The position numbers and the translations under genes were made by a program. A stretch of 64,000 nucleotides of DNA from Dermatemys mawii (taxonomy: Eukaryota; Chordata; Testudines; Dermatemydidae): NCBI GenBank assembly GCA_007922305.1, contig ML677374.1, positions 5,274,991-5,338,990 of the forward strand. The letters are read 5' to 3'. Shown piece by piece: positions 49,446 to 60,850 of this stretch. Position 1 is the stretch's first letter, and the number at the start of each line of letters is the position of its first letter. The notes beneath the pieces were generated by a model. The model worked only from the letters and a program-made list of their open reading frames with translations. It did no database searches and was not told the origin of the DNA.

Positions 49446-52400
49446 CTTTATATCACTAAAGGGATAGTCCCATTAACATGAATGACAACTGTGCATCCAA
49501 ATCCCCTAGGCAGTTTTGAAATTTTCAGCCACACGGTTTAACTGTAACTGTAAATTTTCAGCTTCTCTCACATGACTCTGTACATAGAACAGTCTGACAC
49601 GGTAGGAGGGGTTGTCAGGTACACTAGTCAAAATCAGTTCCCAGGGAAACGCAGTTGTGTCAAGTGAATGTAAAAGAGCTAGGAACACAGGGAATTCTAA
49701 AGAGTTACATGAACTTCCTGAGTGCACAGTGATGAAGAGATGTTAGGGATGGTACATGCTTCAGAAACACAATGTAACTTGTAAATACAGGGGACGTTAA
49801 TGGGAACGATTTGTCTCTTTTAACAGATGTGATGGATTTCAATGCTGTCTTATGAAAAATTGAAACCAACTGTCAGGTGAAGCTTTATACTTTTAATTGG
49901 TTTCTGAGTTTTTAAGCCTCTAAATGGTTTCAGAAAACTTAATACATAAAAATGATCAGATGCCGTAAAGACAAACGGTGTTTTATAAACAGGAGTCGCT
50001 GTCCATGAAACATAAAAAAGGAGAACAGAGATAATCTTATGGGAAAGTTCTTACCCTTGGTATCTGCACTGTCATCACATGTGTGGTTTCAAAAAAAATG
50101 AAGCACTACCAAGTACCTCCTTGCCAACACACACAGGCCAAGATTTTCAAGACTGACTAGTGTTTAGTGTGCCCAGTCAGAATCACCTTAAAGGGGTCTA
50201 ATTTCCAGAGGGTAATAGTCTCTGGAAGTCAGGCCCCTTACCTTTAAGGTGTCAAGTACCCAAAATCATTAGTCACTTTTGAAAATCCTACCCCAGAAAC
50301 CATCAGTGACCTGGATTTGCAAACATCTATGAAAATTGGGGCAAAACTCAAAACTTTGTTTTTTATAAAATTGTATACAAATATATTTAATTGTTTTTAC
50401 ACAACTCACATCATATTATGAGGCCATGACTGAATGAACTGTTCTTCCAATCTTTCAATATAGCAATGTATCTTCATTATTAAACATCATTAGCCAGATC
50501 CAGCTGAAGTCAATGAAAAACCCTCTGACTCCAAAACCAGCAGAATCAAGCCATAAATTAATAGATTAGACTTTGGTCCACCAATCATGAAATTTAAAAA
50601 ATGACACAGTTATAGTGTACAAATCCAAGAGGTTTAAACAACCAGTTAAATTCCACAAGATGAAGAGAAAACCATTAAAAATATCTTAAGGCCAAATCCT
50701 GCAAGGTGCAGAAAAACTCTCAAATCCTACTAAGTTTAATTGGAGTTAAGGGCCTTCAGCACCTGGCAGGATTGAGCTATCTGCTGCTAAATTTAGGTTA
50801 ATAGCAGATGACCCTTACCACTCTTACCCTCAAGCAGTAACCTTCTGACCCACCATCAGTGATGGCATTTATAAGCATGTTGCCACTGGTGTAAACAAAA
50901 GGAAAAGGAACATAATGTGTTGAAATTGTTACTGATGATGACAACTGACACACATTCTACACTGCCAGTGGGCAAAAACATCAATAAATAACTCAAAATC
51001 TGTTTGTTAATGTGCTTCAAACATAGTCTACCAATGATCAGTTAGTTTTTGATAGGATGTTGGTGGTGGGTTTTTTTGTCTGTTTTTTTAATTTGTGACA
51101 GGACAATTAAAAAGCAACCCACTGGGCAAGCCCGCACAACATAAAGCCACCTACAAATACAGATTAACACTAGCCTTACTCAGTAATGGGTATTTTCACT
51201 TTCTGACACGTCTCTTCTGAGTATCTAAACACCAAGTCAATATGCTAGAACACACAATAGACAAAACAGTACTTTTTCTATGGACTTCTTTAAAATATAA
51301 AGGCATGTGACCATCGGTTTGAAAGGTTTTATGAAAGATCAACTGCAGTCATCAAGAAACATGAAAACTACAGTGTGTGTGCATGAGGCACTATATTACC
51401 CAAAGCAAACAATTTTTTTTAAAAGAAAATATTAGGATGAGTAAAAAAAGCAGAACATAACTTTTTAAGAAATATGTATTTATTTACTCAGTTACAGGAT
51501 TTTTTCAGGGGGTAGGGGGCTTGTGAGGGTGGGTATTGTTTTTTGTTTTATAATAAATTATTATAAATGATCAAAGGAGTTTCTTAACTGGCTTTCTTAC
51601 ACAGCTGAGATTAAAATAATGCACATCAGTTAAACTCCAAATATTTGAAGATCATAATAAAAAAATCAAAACATATCACAGCAGAAACCCCTTACTTGTA
51701 ATGCTTTTCTTTTGCTCCTGGGATTCAAACGCATGCCCACATGTATGACTATACTTACAAAAAGCTTTTCTTTTTTAAAAAAATAAAAGAAGCCTGACTA
51801 TTAAAATTATTTAAATTATTTCTCTGAGAGGACTCTCTCAGTGAACATTACACTATCATAGTGATAATATACTATTTACACAAGTGAAATCCTGGTTTAG
51901 TTTCTACACTTCACCTTTTGTGACTCCTTGTGTTATCGTCCCAGGGTTTTCCTTTTAGGCAATAGAGCCCTTTATTTACTAGGTTATATTTCTTGTACAT
52001 TCATACCCTGGGTTTTTAAAAACACCAGGCATCTTAAAAATATTTCTGGGTTGAAACAGTTCTTTCTGTTCCCCCCTCCTGACTCCAAAAATAACTTGAA
52101 AGTTGAATAAAATATTAGAGCAATGACCTGTGGTAATTTGGAGAAAAAAATACAAATGTCATAATAAAATAGAGGCTTCTTGATGAGCTATTGAGAACAG
52201 AAAGGAATGTAGAAGAGAAGAAAGTCAAGATGTGAATAAGTATTTTGAGTTTCTTGCTTTATAAATTAAATTCGATGTCTGTTTTTTAGCTGGATCTTTT
52301 AACTAAAGAACAGGAGCCTTCATTTTAATGGTGGGAGACAAAGGCTTTTTTTTCTTTTTCTTTTTGTAGCTGCCACTATGATTTAATTAAATGAAAAATA

Positions 52401-53319
52401 TGTGGATGTCTTTTGGAAATGTACAAGTTATAAAAAATGATTACAGTAGATGCAACAGCCTATAAAATATGATCAAATAACACAGTCATCTATCTTTCTC
52501 AAAAAGAGAAATTAAATTAAGTGTAATTGTAAAATCTAATTTATATTCTCCTATTTCCAATTTAAATTTCCACTTTTATGAAGTGTTCTCTAATTCAAAG
52601 TTGTGCATGTGTAAAAGACGCTTTGACATGCCTCTAATTGATTCGTTTTACACTATCCAAAGAAGGGCAACAGTGATTTGCAAAAGAATTTTTTTCTGTC
52701 TTGCACAGATCTCTCATTTGCCCATCTTAATTCAATTAAAGGAAGTAAGGATGGTTTGACCGATGCATGAACCATATTTTAGCCGAGGACATTTCTATTT
52801 AAACTGGAATATACCAACTACTAATTCTCAGCCAGTTACTTCCGATCTGCAACTTTTATTTCAAAAGGTCATGGTATGGTCATGGAAAAGAAAGAGGATA
52901 TTAAATGTTGGCAAGTATTTTACAAGAGTGCAAAGCCTATAGCCTGATAAAGCAAAGTAAAGGTTTTATTCCTACGTATTTATATATTACACCATAAACC
53001 TCCTCCTGGTTATTTATAAGCCTTGATGTCAATGTTTTAGTTGAACGCAACCCTACTCTACATTCCACCCACCCTAAAAGATAAAATAGTTAAAAATTAT
53101 TCTATTTTATAAAGGTTCTTATACTATGCTCATCACCATATTATTTGAATACAGTACCTTCCAATAGTGCAGTAAGTGATGTGACTAACATCTGTCACGA
53201 GTTGTTTGCTCTCATTATCTCCCCATTGGGAGGAGTGCTCTGTTTTGGGAGATGGTTGTTTTTTTGTTAGTTTTTCTAAAAAAACACACCCATAGACACA
53301 GACATAACCTTTCACTTGG
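49446..53319. other. Non-coding sequence with faint repeats and candidate conserved patches
   Basis: 50140-50290 carries 'aagattttcaagactgacta' and 'cttttgaaaatcctacccca', an old short fold-back repeat. 50690-50770 ('aaatcctgcaaggtgcagaa' against 'cagcacctggcaggattgag') is another. 52540-52760 is rich in TAATT words. A possible minus-strand splice donor lies near 50055. No gene is supported. Confidence 0.4.
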
Positions 53320-53680
53320 AGTGGGAGGTGGAGAAGTTTGTAATGATTCTTAGTTCTTGGGGGAGTTCATTCCACAGTCTTGGGCCAGTCCCTCAAGAAA
53401 GTTCTGTCTCTCACACAAGTGGCCTTTTCTCCTACTGTGGAAAGTCCCGCTGTGCCAGAGGAGCAAAGTTGTCAACTAAGGTCTTGACCCTAGAACTTCA
53501 GAAAAGGTTCTTAGATATCCTGGGTCCAGGCCATTGAGCACTTTGAAGATAAGGACAAAGACCTTGAACTTGATTTGATATTCTATGGGAAGCTAGTCAA
53601 GGGAGCGAAAGATAGATTTGTTGGGTTCATGGTCGTCAGTGTTGCTGGAGAGACACACTGCAGCATCCTGCAGCAAGGTA
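53320..53680. repeat. Probable old interspersed repeat, family unnamed
   Basis: Reads 'gggagttcattccacagtct', 'tgggccagtccctcaagaaa', 'ggccattgagcactttgaag', 'ttctatgggaagctagtcaa', 'agggagcgaaag'. The wording resembles a repeat I recall from reptile and bird genomes, but I cannot assign the class. It is GC-richer than its flanks and leads into the next repeat. Alternative: an untranslated exon of a host transcript. Confidence 0.35.
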
Positions 53681-53864
53681 GTCCAGAGTATATTCCTCAC
53701 CCTCCAATATTTATTGATATGCATATTATACTCTACAGAATTAAGGACTAAATTCTGCATGTCTTGGCTGTGTCTGATTGGGGGAGGGAAGCAAGTGTAG
53801 GAAGATTTTTCCTGGTACAGAAACAGGGCCTGCGAGATACGTAGGTGCAGTGATGCATTAGGGG

Positions 53865-54155
53865 TATGTCTGCAGTGTTGTTGTAGCTGTGTCAGTCCCA
53901 GGAGTTTACAGAGACAAGGTGGGTGAGGTAATATCTTTTAATGGACCAACTTCTATTGGTGAGAGAGACAAGCCTTTGAGCCTACACAAAGCTCTTCTTC
54001 ACTTAGTGGAAGCCCAGTAAAAGCCCCAGGCTCAAGAAGGTCCAGCCCTTAAACAGATTAGTGACCCTTCCCCACCCCCCGCCCAGCTCTGTGCAAGTTC
54101 AAAACCTTGTCTCTCTTATCAACAGGAGTTGGTCCAATGAAAGATATTCCCTCCC
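53865..54155. mobile_element. Reptile interspersed repeat with inverted terminal copies
   Basis: 'gttgtagctgtgtcagtccc', 'aggtgggtgaggtaatatct', 'tggaccaacttctattggtg' and 'agagagacaagcctttgagc' form a well-known high-copy reptile repeat end. A second copy of the same end lies at 54085-54155 in reverse complement ('cagctctgtgcaagttcaaa', 'ccttgtctctcttatcaaca', 'ggagttggtccaatgaaaga'). The arms are about 70 bp and flank a unique centre of about 90 bp. Inverted end copies would fit a Penelope-like or fold-back element; the class is inferred, not shown. Confidence 0.6.
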
Positions 54156-54690
54156 GTGCATACATCTATATCAGTCCGTAAATACTATTTTTTCGTGTGA
54201 AATTCATTTTCAATTGTAAATTGTACTCCACCCTTCACTTTTGCACTGTAGCATCCATCTTCAGCTGGGACACCCAGGGAACGTGAGGAGAAATTCTTAT
54301 ACAGGCAGAGATGCTAACAATGGGAAGGCCATCAGCAGTTCTCTACCTCCATTCAAATGGGTTGGTCCTAGCACAACAGGCTGGCTGCAGTGCAGGCGAA
54401 TGACTTTTCTCAGTTTGGGCCCTTGAGTGAGGGGTGCTGGAATTAAGCAACTGATCACCTGACAAGGGTTTTGAAGCTGTTCTAGGTTGTCACCAATCTA
54501 TTTAAGGGCTGGATCTTCTCAAGCCTAGGGCTCTTACTGGCCTTCCATTAAGTGGCAACAGGCAGACTAAGATGGAGGAGTAGAGTTCAAGAGGATACTG
54601 GGATTCTGTAAGGACACTAACTCAAAGCCAAAATACATTCAGAGTGGTCAGGACACTGGAGGGAAGGGAACTCTTGTGAATAAAACACTT
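54156..54690. other. Non-coding sequence, nothing recognised
   Basis: About 530 bases, somewhat GC-richer than average. It has a 61-codon + frame at 54241-54426 without splice context. It may be the continuation of an old repeat, but no family is recognised. Confidence 0.4.
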
Positions 54691-54779
54691 GGGACCAGAT
54701 CCTCAGCTAGCCTAAGTTGGCACAGGCCTGTTAATTTCAGTGGAGCCATGCCAATTTACACCAGCTGAGGATATGGCCA
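54691..54779. repeat. Palindromic interspersed repeat, about 90 bp
   Basis: 'gggaccagatcctcagctag' at the left faces 'ccagctgaggatatggccac' at the right, and the inner 'ttggcacaggcctg' faces 'agccatgccaattt'. The centre is 'ttaatttcagtgga'. It is the clearest copy of the family also seen at 6012 and 8312. It has no coding capacity and would form one continuous hairpin. Confidence 0.7.
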
Positions 54780-57700
54780 CTGGTTTATAAATTATCAAAA
54801 CAGAAGAATCCATCTCGAGTTCCCATGCTAATCGTGATGAAGGGGACAGAGGAGATGGGATTCCCCTACATAGTAAGACAAAAACGCACAAAGGCTGTTT
54901 AGAAGATCTATGTGGTCATTAATCAGTATTTAAAACATAACATTTATTATACAGTCCATGAGCAATTCAATGGTACTGGACTATTTAACTCAATGGAACT
55001 GCTTGTGGAGTTACGTACTAAGTGCCAGTAAGGTAGGTAAAACAAGGCTATTAATTTTGGTCAGCTTTACAAATATGGAGCACTCAGTTTTTAAGATAGC
55101 TAGGAAATATTCTCATTCATGAGTATTCCTGGAGTGCAAACACACCTACTAAATATCCCTCACTACCCCTGTATGCACAAAAAACAGGGGGCACATAAAT
55201 CGTAACATTGCTATTAGACTGAGAAACACACACACATATTGCACATACAATAAAAATACATTCTTCTGAAAAAACCATTGTAAATCAACCAAGGAAGCCA
55301 CTGTTTGGGCCACAATAGGATGTTTATGCAACATTCAAAGACACAATGGAATTTAACCTGGAATTTAACAGTAGGGACTGCCACCTTACACACTCCTCAA
55401 GTGCTGTCCTGCCATACTGTTGTTAATGACCTCACAACAGTAGAGAGATCCTGTCCTTCTGCTTTTCTTTCTCACTGAATGATTTCCCTAAAGCCAAAGC
55501 TGGGCAAAATGCCACTAATGCTGCCGTAAAACTCCCTCTGTGTTAGGAGGGAGGCAGGCGACTGAGGGTTCCGAGGTAATCAAGCTTACAGATTAAGGCT
55601 CACTAAAGCTACAAGATCAGCACAGCTCAGGGTGTTTATTAACTCTTTAAATGACAAGACTTATGAATCTGTATCTCAGCACAAGAATAAAAAGGACATT
55701 TTCTAACTAGCTTTGATAGCTCAACTATTTTGAAATATTAATTCTATTTCATCACAAAATTATAACTTGTGAAGAATAAAAAAAAAATCTTTAAATCTGT
55801 TTGGTTCAATGTCATACTACCATATTCTTCAAACTACACCACTGTGCAGCATCCAAATGGATATAGTAATATTATTGAAATAAAAGGTGTTAATTATTCT
55901 TCTATTTATAAAAATATGTTTTTAAAGCAACAATGTAGTCTGAATATCAAACATATCAAACCTAGTTCCTGTGACAAAACTAAAGTACTGAGCTGGAAAT
56001 GTTCCATTTTATCAGCGAAGAATGGGTTAATTCGGAATATAAAATGGGGTTGGTACAATCTGGGTGTGGGTTTTTTGTTTTGTTTTTTAAATGCAAAGCA
56101 AAATATGCTCTACAGATGCTTGATTAAAATGCAACAGCTGTTTATGGCGGTGCATTTTCCGCTAATTTACTAGAGCAGATTTTTCAAGAAGCCTTGTTTT
56201 AGTTGCATCTTCATTTGCATAAAGCATGCACATAACAGAGCTGCCATTCCAGTTGTCCCTGTTTGCTTAGTTAATATTTGAGTCATATGACACAAATTCA
56301 AATTAAATTAAGCAATCCACTCCAGCGAAGGGGGGAAACAAGTCAATAGGTTTTTAGTCATGAAGTAATTACAGTAGAGCTCAAATAGCAAGCTCATACA
56401 CCTCACTCACATCATCTAACTGAATATATCTTATTATGTCTTTAGCTTCTAAGTTCAAACGATTTCATTTCTAGGCATTATACCCAACTAACATTTAAGC
56501 CACTCTTCATATCTGTCCTATGCAGAGTCCCTTAATTTTAATTTTTTTTATTTCTCCTTTGTTTATTTGATCTATTGCATTTCTTAACCTTGATGACTAA
56601 GCCAAATTATTAACAAATAATAAAGGGTTTATGTAAATTATTGTGACAAACAAAAAACAGATCACAATCATAATATTGTTAAGTGAATGAGACAACAATG
56701 ACTACAGGTTTCCTATCATGAATTGAAGCAGATGAATTAGGACTTTCTTGATGGTAGCAGCAGCAAGCCTTAATCACTGAACGCCAATACAGTTTGGTTT
56801 CCATAGGGTAATGATCCATCTATATATAACAAGGGCATCATTCATCATAATTCACATAAAAAAAAACTTTAGCCAAGCTAATGGAGGGAATGTGTGAAAA
56901 GTGATTGGATGGGTAAATCTGTATGGGGCTGGAAAGGCTCTAATTGATTTTATTGTGCTGTGCCTAAGCCTCCTGCACTGTACATCAGATCTTTATCTAA
57001 CTGCATTTCAATTGATTTTCACTGATAGGCTTCTTTCTTATGTCTAAGGCTTAAGTACTAAACTAATAAAAGGATAAAAGACTTTGTAATACAGATTTTG
57101 AAAATAATGTCCACACATGGTGTCTGTGGAAGGAAATTGTATGATATGTGTTTGCCCTACCAAAGTAACTAAAACCAAAGGCAATAACACAAATGCAACT
57201 AATATAAGGAACTGTAATGCGAAAAAGAACCTATAATCCATAGGCCAAAGTCAAGCTTGGTCTTGACTTCAGTAGAGTTGAATCTGATTTTGGCTAATAT
57301 GTCGAACTATGTAGAAAGAGCAACATTTCAATGTTGACACTTGCTAGCTCGGCAGAGACTTTAATATTTAGCATGCTGTATCCTGATAAAAGTGTTTAAA
57401 GTTAAGGGAAAAACAGAGACATTTCTTTTATAATGGCTGTCTTTGCAAAATGGCGTTGTGATTTAAAACTCAAAAATTCTTAATTCTACAAAAGGAACTA
57501 TTGCAGACAGAATTCTCCTTAATGCAGCAAAGCTACTGTACGTGCTCAGATCCTTGCCAGTGGTCTGTTCCCCAACCCCAGAATGTTATTAATTCCGGTT
57601 TCCTAACAGAGGAGGATGAAGAAGGAAAAGAAGGGAGTTGTTGCTGGTAAAGTTCATACAGCAGAAATCTGAGTAGCCAATGGAATAAGTGACGCGTCTA

Positions 57701-59220
57701 CCTATAGGGAAACTGTCAAATGGGGAAAACTGACAGCAAAAAAAGCCATTTAAAGCTAAATAAGTGAAAATGACCAATACAAGACAGATTTTCATTTACA
57801 TTTTACATTTCATGTCATTGTTTGCTATTACTATTGCAGACTCCACTATCTGCTAGTCAGATGGCTTGTAACATCTGTATAACAAATGAAAATGTATAAT
57901 GGTTCTTCTGGTTTTGTGCTCCTTTACGATGCTTGGTGTTGATAATCTCCAAAGCACACCCATGATTCTTTAAATTAAACATAAGAATCTTGTCTCACAG
58001 TACAGCTAAGTTATCCATGTGTAAGAGCCCAAGCCAAGTAATTACACATCCGCTCAAAGGATTAGACACAAGATTTCTTTAAATTTTTAATAAAACTGCA
58101 CAGCTGTTGTAGGGAAAAACTCTTTTGTTCTAGATTTTTTAAAACCATTAAGCTCAAAATGATTCACAGTTATGCTTCAAGAAAAGTACTTCAGAAGTAT
58201 TTCTGTAAGGCACTTTTTTTTTTTTTTTTAGTAGTTTTAACATAATTTAACCTCATGGCAAGAGATTTGAGTCTGGGAGATTTTTTAATAAAAAAAAAAT
58301 TAAGAAAATGTCTGTGCCCTGACTAGAAGATCTGCAATAACGTATTATTTGATGATATAACCATTCATAATTACATTAACTGTTCCGCATAATTTGTTAC
58401 TCTTATTTTCATGCACTTATTTTCTGGGACAATGATATCAAATAAGGTGCCAAAGAAAGTTAAGGGAATGTACATAATTCATTTGCTAGTTTAATCATAG
58501 CATCCTCACAATACCTAAATTGCTAATCAACAAAGCGCAAGCAGATAATTTTTTCTTACCAGTAGAATTCAAAAAAATTTTAGAAATATGCTTTTTGTTC
58601 TACATTTACAGCAGTAAACTCCTGCAACAACATTGAATGCTGCTGAACAACCAATACACAGGAATTAGGATATAAAATACAGCATGTAGCGATACTTATA
58701 ATGAACCTGAATCTCAAAACATCTTAATGAACTGGCGCTGACCTTGATCAGTGTCAAAGCCCAGAGCACAGGGCAACGTCTACCCTCTCCCACGTTGCCA
58801 ACCCTTGCTACAACATTTATCAATTTACCTTCTTGATCTCTCAAGCAGGTCACGTTTTCTAATCAGCCACCAGATCTCAGACCCACATCCAAATTAAATT
58901 ACTGAATGAAGACAGCTCAGAAAGTAGACTTGCATAAAAGAATGAGCACAAAAATATATTGAAATGCTTACTATATCAATAGCCGGCACTACATGGATTT
59001 TGTTTTTAATACTTCCATATAAACATGAAAAGTTAGTTACAGAAATCCGTGCTGCTCAAGATGAGAATCTCTGAAATTTGCCCTTAAAAATTACTACTTC
59101 CCTGAATGCATTCTATTTTAGACTCCCTACCAAGCTGTCTACACATTCCTTTACCTAAACATTGCCCTGTGTTTTATATTGTCTATGTTGGACAACTCTT
59201 CAGGGTGTGGGTTATGTCAA
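54780..59220. other. AT-rich non-coding sequence with possible conserved patches
   Basis: No supported gene in 4.4 kb. 56180-56330 has octamer- and homeodomain-type words (see findings). A T-run lies near 58212-58230. The longest frame (55769-56173, 134 codons +) is AT-rich chance ORF with a T-run inside. Confidence 0.45.
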
Positions 59221-59330
59221 TCCTGCAAACACTCATGCACATGCTTGTGAGTAGCCTCAGTGACTTCCATTAAACTACTCAAGTGTTTAAAGTCAGATGC
59301 ATGTGTGTAAGCGTTTGCAGGATCAGGGCC
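59221..59330. repeat. Palindromic interspersed repeat, about 110 bp
   Basis: 'tcctgcaaacactcatgcac' with 'atgcttgtgagtag' at the left faces 'actactcaagtgtttaaagt' and 'gtgtgtaagcgtttgcagga' at the right, around 'tgacttccattaa'. Related by wording and geometry to 38584-38711. Confidence 0.65.
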
Positions 59331-59888
59331 ATATTTAGGGCAGCACCTAAATTCATGGTGCTGTTAAAATGTTAATAACAACAGTTCAAATGGTATACTG
59401 AATATTATACACGTTAGTATTTTCATATGGGACTTTTGCTGTAAATTTAGTTAAAGATTAGGAGTAATTGTATGTGTTTATTTCTTTTTATTTTCCATTG
59501 TTTTAATATTTAGTATTTTCAAAACTAACATTCAGTCACGAAGAAAATGAAGACAACACCTTGGAATGCAATTCAATTCAGACTTACTGTAGTAAGTGTG
59601 GAGGTAAAGGAGACGCATAAAATATAAGGGACTTTAAAGAGAAAAATATTTATACTACCAAATTCTTAGGTTGCTTTGTGGTTTTTATTGTGTTCCATAT
59701 ATTTTTTCTACCTACATAAAGGCAGGGCACTGCCCTCCTTTCCATCCTGTTCAAACTCTTTTTAATATGTACACCCCTTGTCTCTGCAATAGCAAAACTA
59801 TAATACTGGTATAAGGAAAAAACATTAGGCCTATATTTTAGGCTAGAATTTTCAAAGGAGCCTAAGTCCCTAACAGACAATGGGTTTC

Positions 59889-60458
59889 GGGCTCGTCTAT
59901 GGAAAGGACATAAAGGGCTTGTCTTCACTAGACGGGGGGAGATCAATCTTATGACGATCGATTTATCTGTCTCGTCAAGACACGATAAATCGATCGCCAG
60001 CGCTGCCCCCGTCAACTCCATAATTCCAGCTCGCCAAAAGGCATAAGCTGGAGTTGACGGGGGAGTACGCTGCTGCCCGCAGCCGCCGTGAGGACGGCAG
60101 GTAAGTCGGCTGTAGAAACGCCGACTTCAGCTACATTATTAACGTAGCTGAAGTTGCATATCTACAGCCAATTCAACCCCCTAGTGAAGACCAGCCCTTA
60201 CTGGCATTATTACATAAGTATAATTATACCACAATAGTTACACCAGTATAACTCCATTTTTGGAGGCTCTTATTCTGGAATAACAATGCCCTTTTCTGGT
60301 TCATCTTATATCACTTTCAAAGTGATCTAAACTAAAGCAGGAAAATACATTTATTCCAAAATAAGAGTGTCCACACAAGGAGTTATAGGGGCATAACTAT
60401 CCCATTATCACTATAGCAGTATACTTATGCCAATACAGTTGCCTGGGAACATAAGCCC
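59889..60458. mobile_element. Older MITE-like element, split by a nested element
   Basis: Left terminus gggctcgtctatggaaagga at 59889; right terminus near 60458, whose reverse complement is gggcttatgttcccaggcaa. Just inside, left 'ctggcattattacataagta' pairs with right 'ttggcataagtatactgcta' (reverse complement). The left terminus and the rest are separated by the insertion at 59914-60198. The interior contains facing 'tattctggaataa' and 'tattccaaaataaga' words, as in the element at 10201. Non-coding. Confidence 0.6.
59914..60198. mobile_element. CpG-rich multi-hairpin MITE, nested insertion
   Basis: Inverted termini agggcttgtcttcactag and ctagtgaagaccagccct. Flanks read TAA at the left and TAC at the right, compatible with a decayed 3-bp TWA-type target duplication, but too short to be firm. 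Three internal hairpins are visible: 'gatcgatttatctg' facing 'cacgataaatcgatc'; 'gtcaactcc...agct' facing 'agctggagttgac'; 'cttcagctacattatta' facing 'acgtagctgaag'. CpG is frequent, unlike all flanking DNA, suggesting a recent copy. It also carries the splice-donor consensus GGCAG|GTAAGT at 60097-60107. PIF/Harbinger-like origin is only an inference. Confidence 0.7.
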
Positions 60459-60539
60459 AGTCAAAGTGCTGCTATTTAAAAAAAAAGTAAAAAAAAAACT
60501 AGCTTGCTTTTTGTGCACACTCTCTTCCAGAGATACACA

Positions 60540-60730
60540 TCATAATGGCTTGGATTATCAAGAGCACCTAAGTGCTTTGTGCTCCTAAATCAACTAGGTG
60601 CTTTTGAAAATCCCACCCTAATTCCCTGTCGATCCATGTTTAGGTATCTAATTAAGATGGACTTGATTTTCAGAAGAAGTGAGCTCCTAATATGCCACTG
60701 TCTTCAGCAAGATCAATGGATACTTGGCAC
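60540..60730. repeat. Cluster of short fold-back repeats
   Basis: 'gagcacctaagtgctttgtg' with 'ctaggtgcttttgaaaatcc' (60565-60620) belongs to the family at 22860. 'cttgattttcagaagaagtg' with 'gatcaatggatacttggcac' (60660-60730) looks like a second small family. Both are degraded. Together with neighbouring elements they make this about 1 kb almost entirely repeat-derived. Confidence 0.45.
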
Positions 60731-60734
60731 TTCC

Positions 60735-60850
60735 ATAAGAGTGGCTATACTGGCTATACTGAAGGCCCATCTAGCTCAGTATCCTGTCTTCTGACATTGG
60801 CCAATGCCAGGTGCTTCAGAGGGAATGAACAGAACAGGTAATCATCAAGT
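60735..60850 (-). mobile_element. CR1 LINE 3' end, strongly truncated
   Basis: On the + strand it reads 'gtggctatactggctatact', 'gaaggcccatctagctcagt', 'atcctgtcttctgacattgg', 'ccaatgccaggtgcttcaga', 'gggaatgaacagaacaggta'. This is the same 3' UTR subtype as 43385-43520, in the same orientation. Only about 115 bp remains, and 'ggctatactggctatactg' has a small internal duplication. Confidence 0.75.

Noticed and set aside
55769..56173. 134-codon + open frame
   Set aside because: AT-driven Lys/Asn/Ile/Phe-rich translation containing a T-run; consistent with chance.
58790..58860. Minus-strand exon ending CAAGAAG|gtaaat
   Set aside because: Moderate donor only; no credible acceptor, and the peptide is not recognised.
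59650..60021. 123-codon minus-strand open frame
   Set aside because: Its N-terminal third is the CpG-rich MITE, whose lack of stops is due to base composition. Not a gene.
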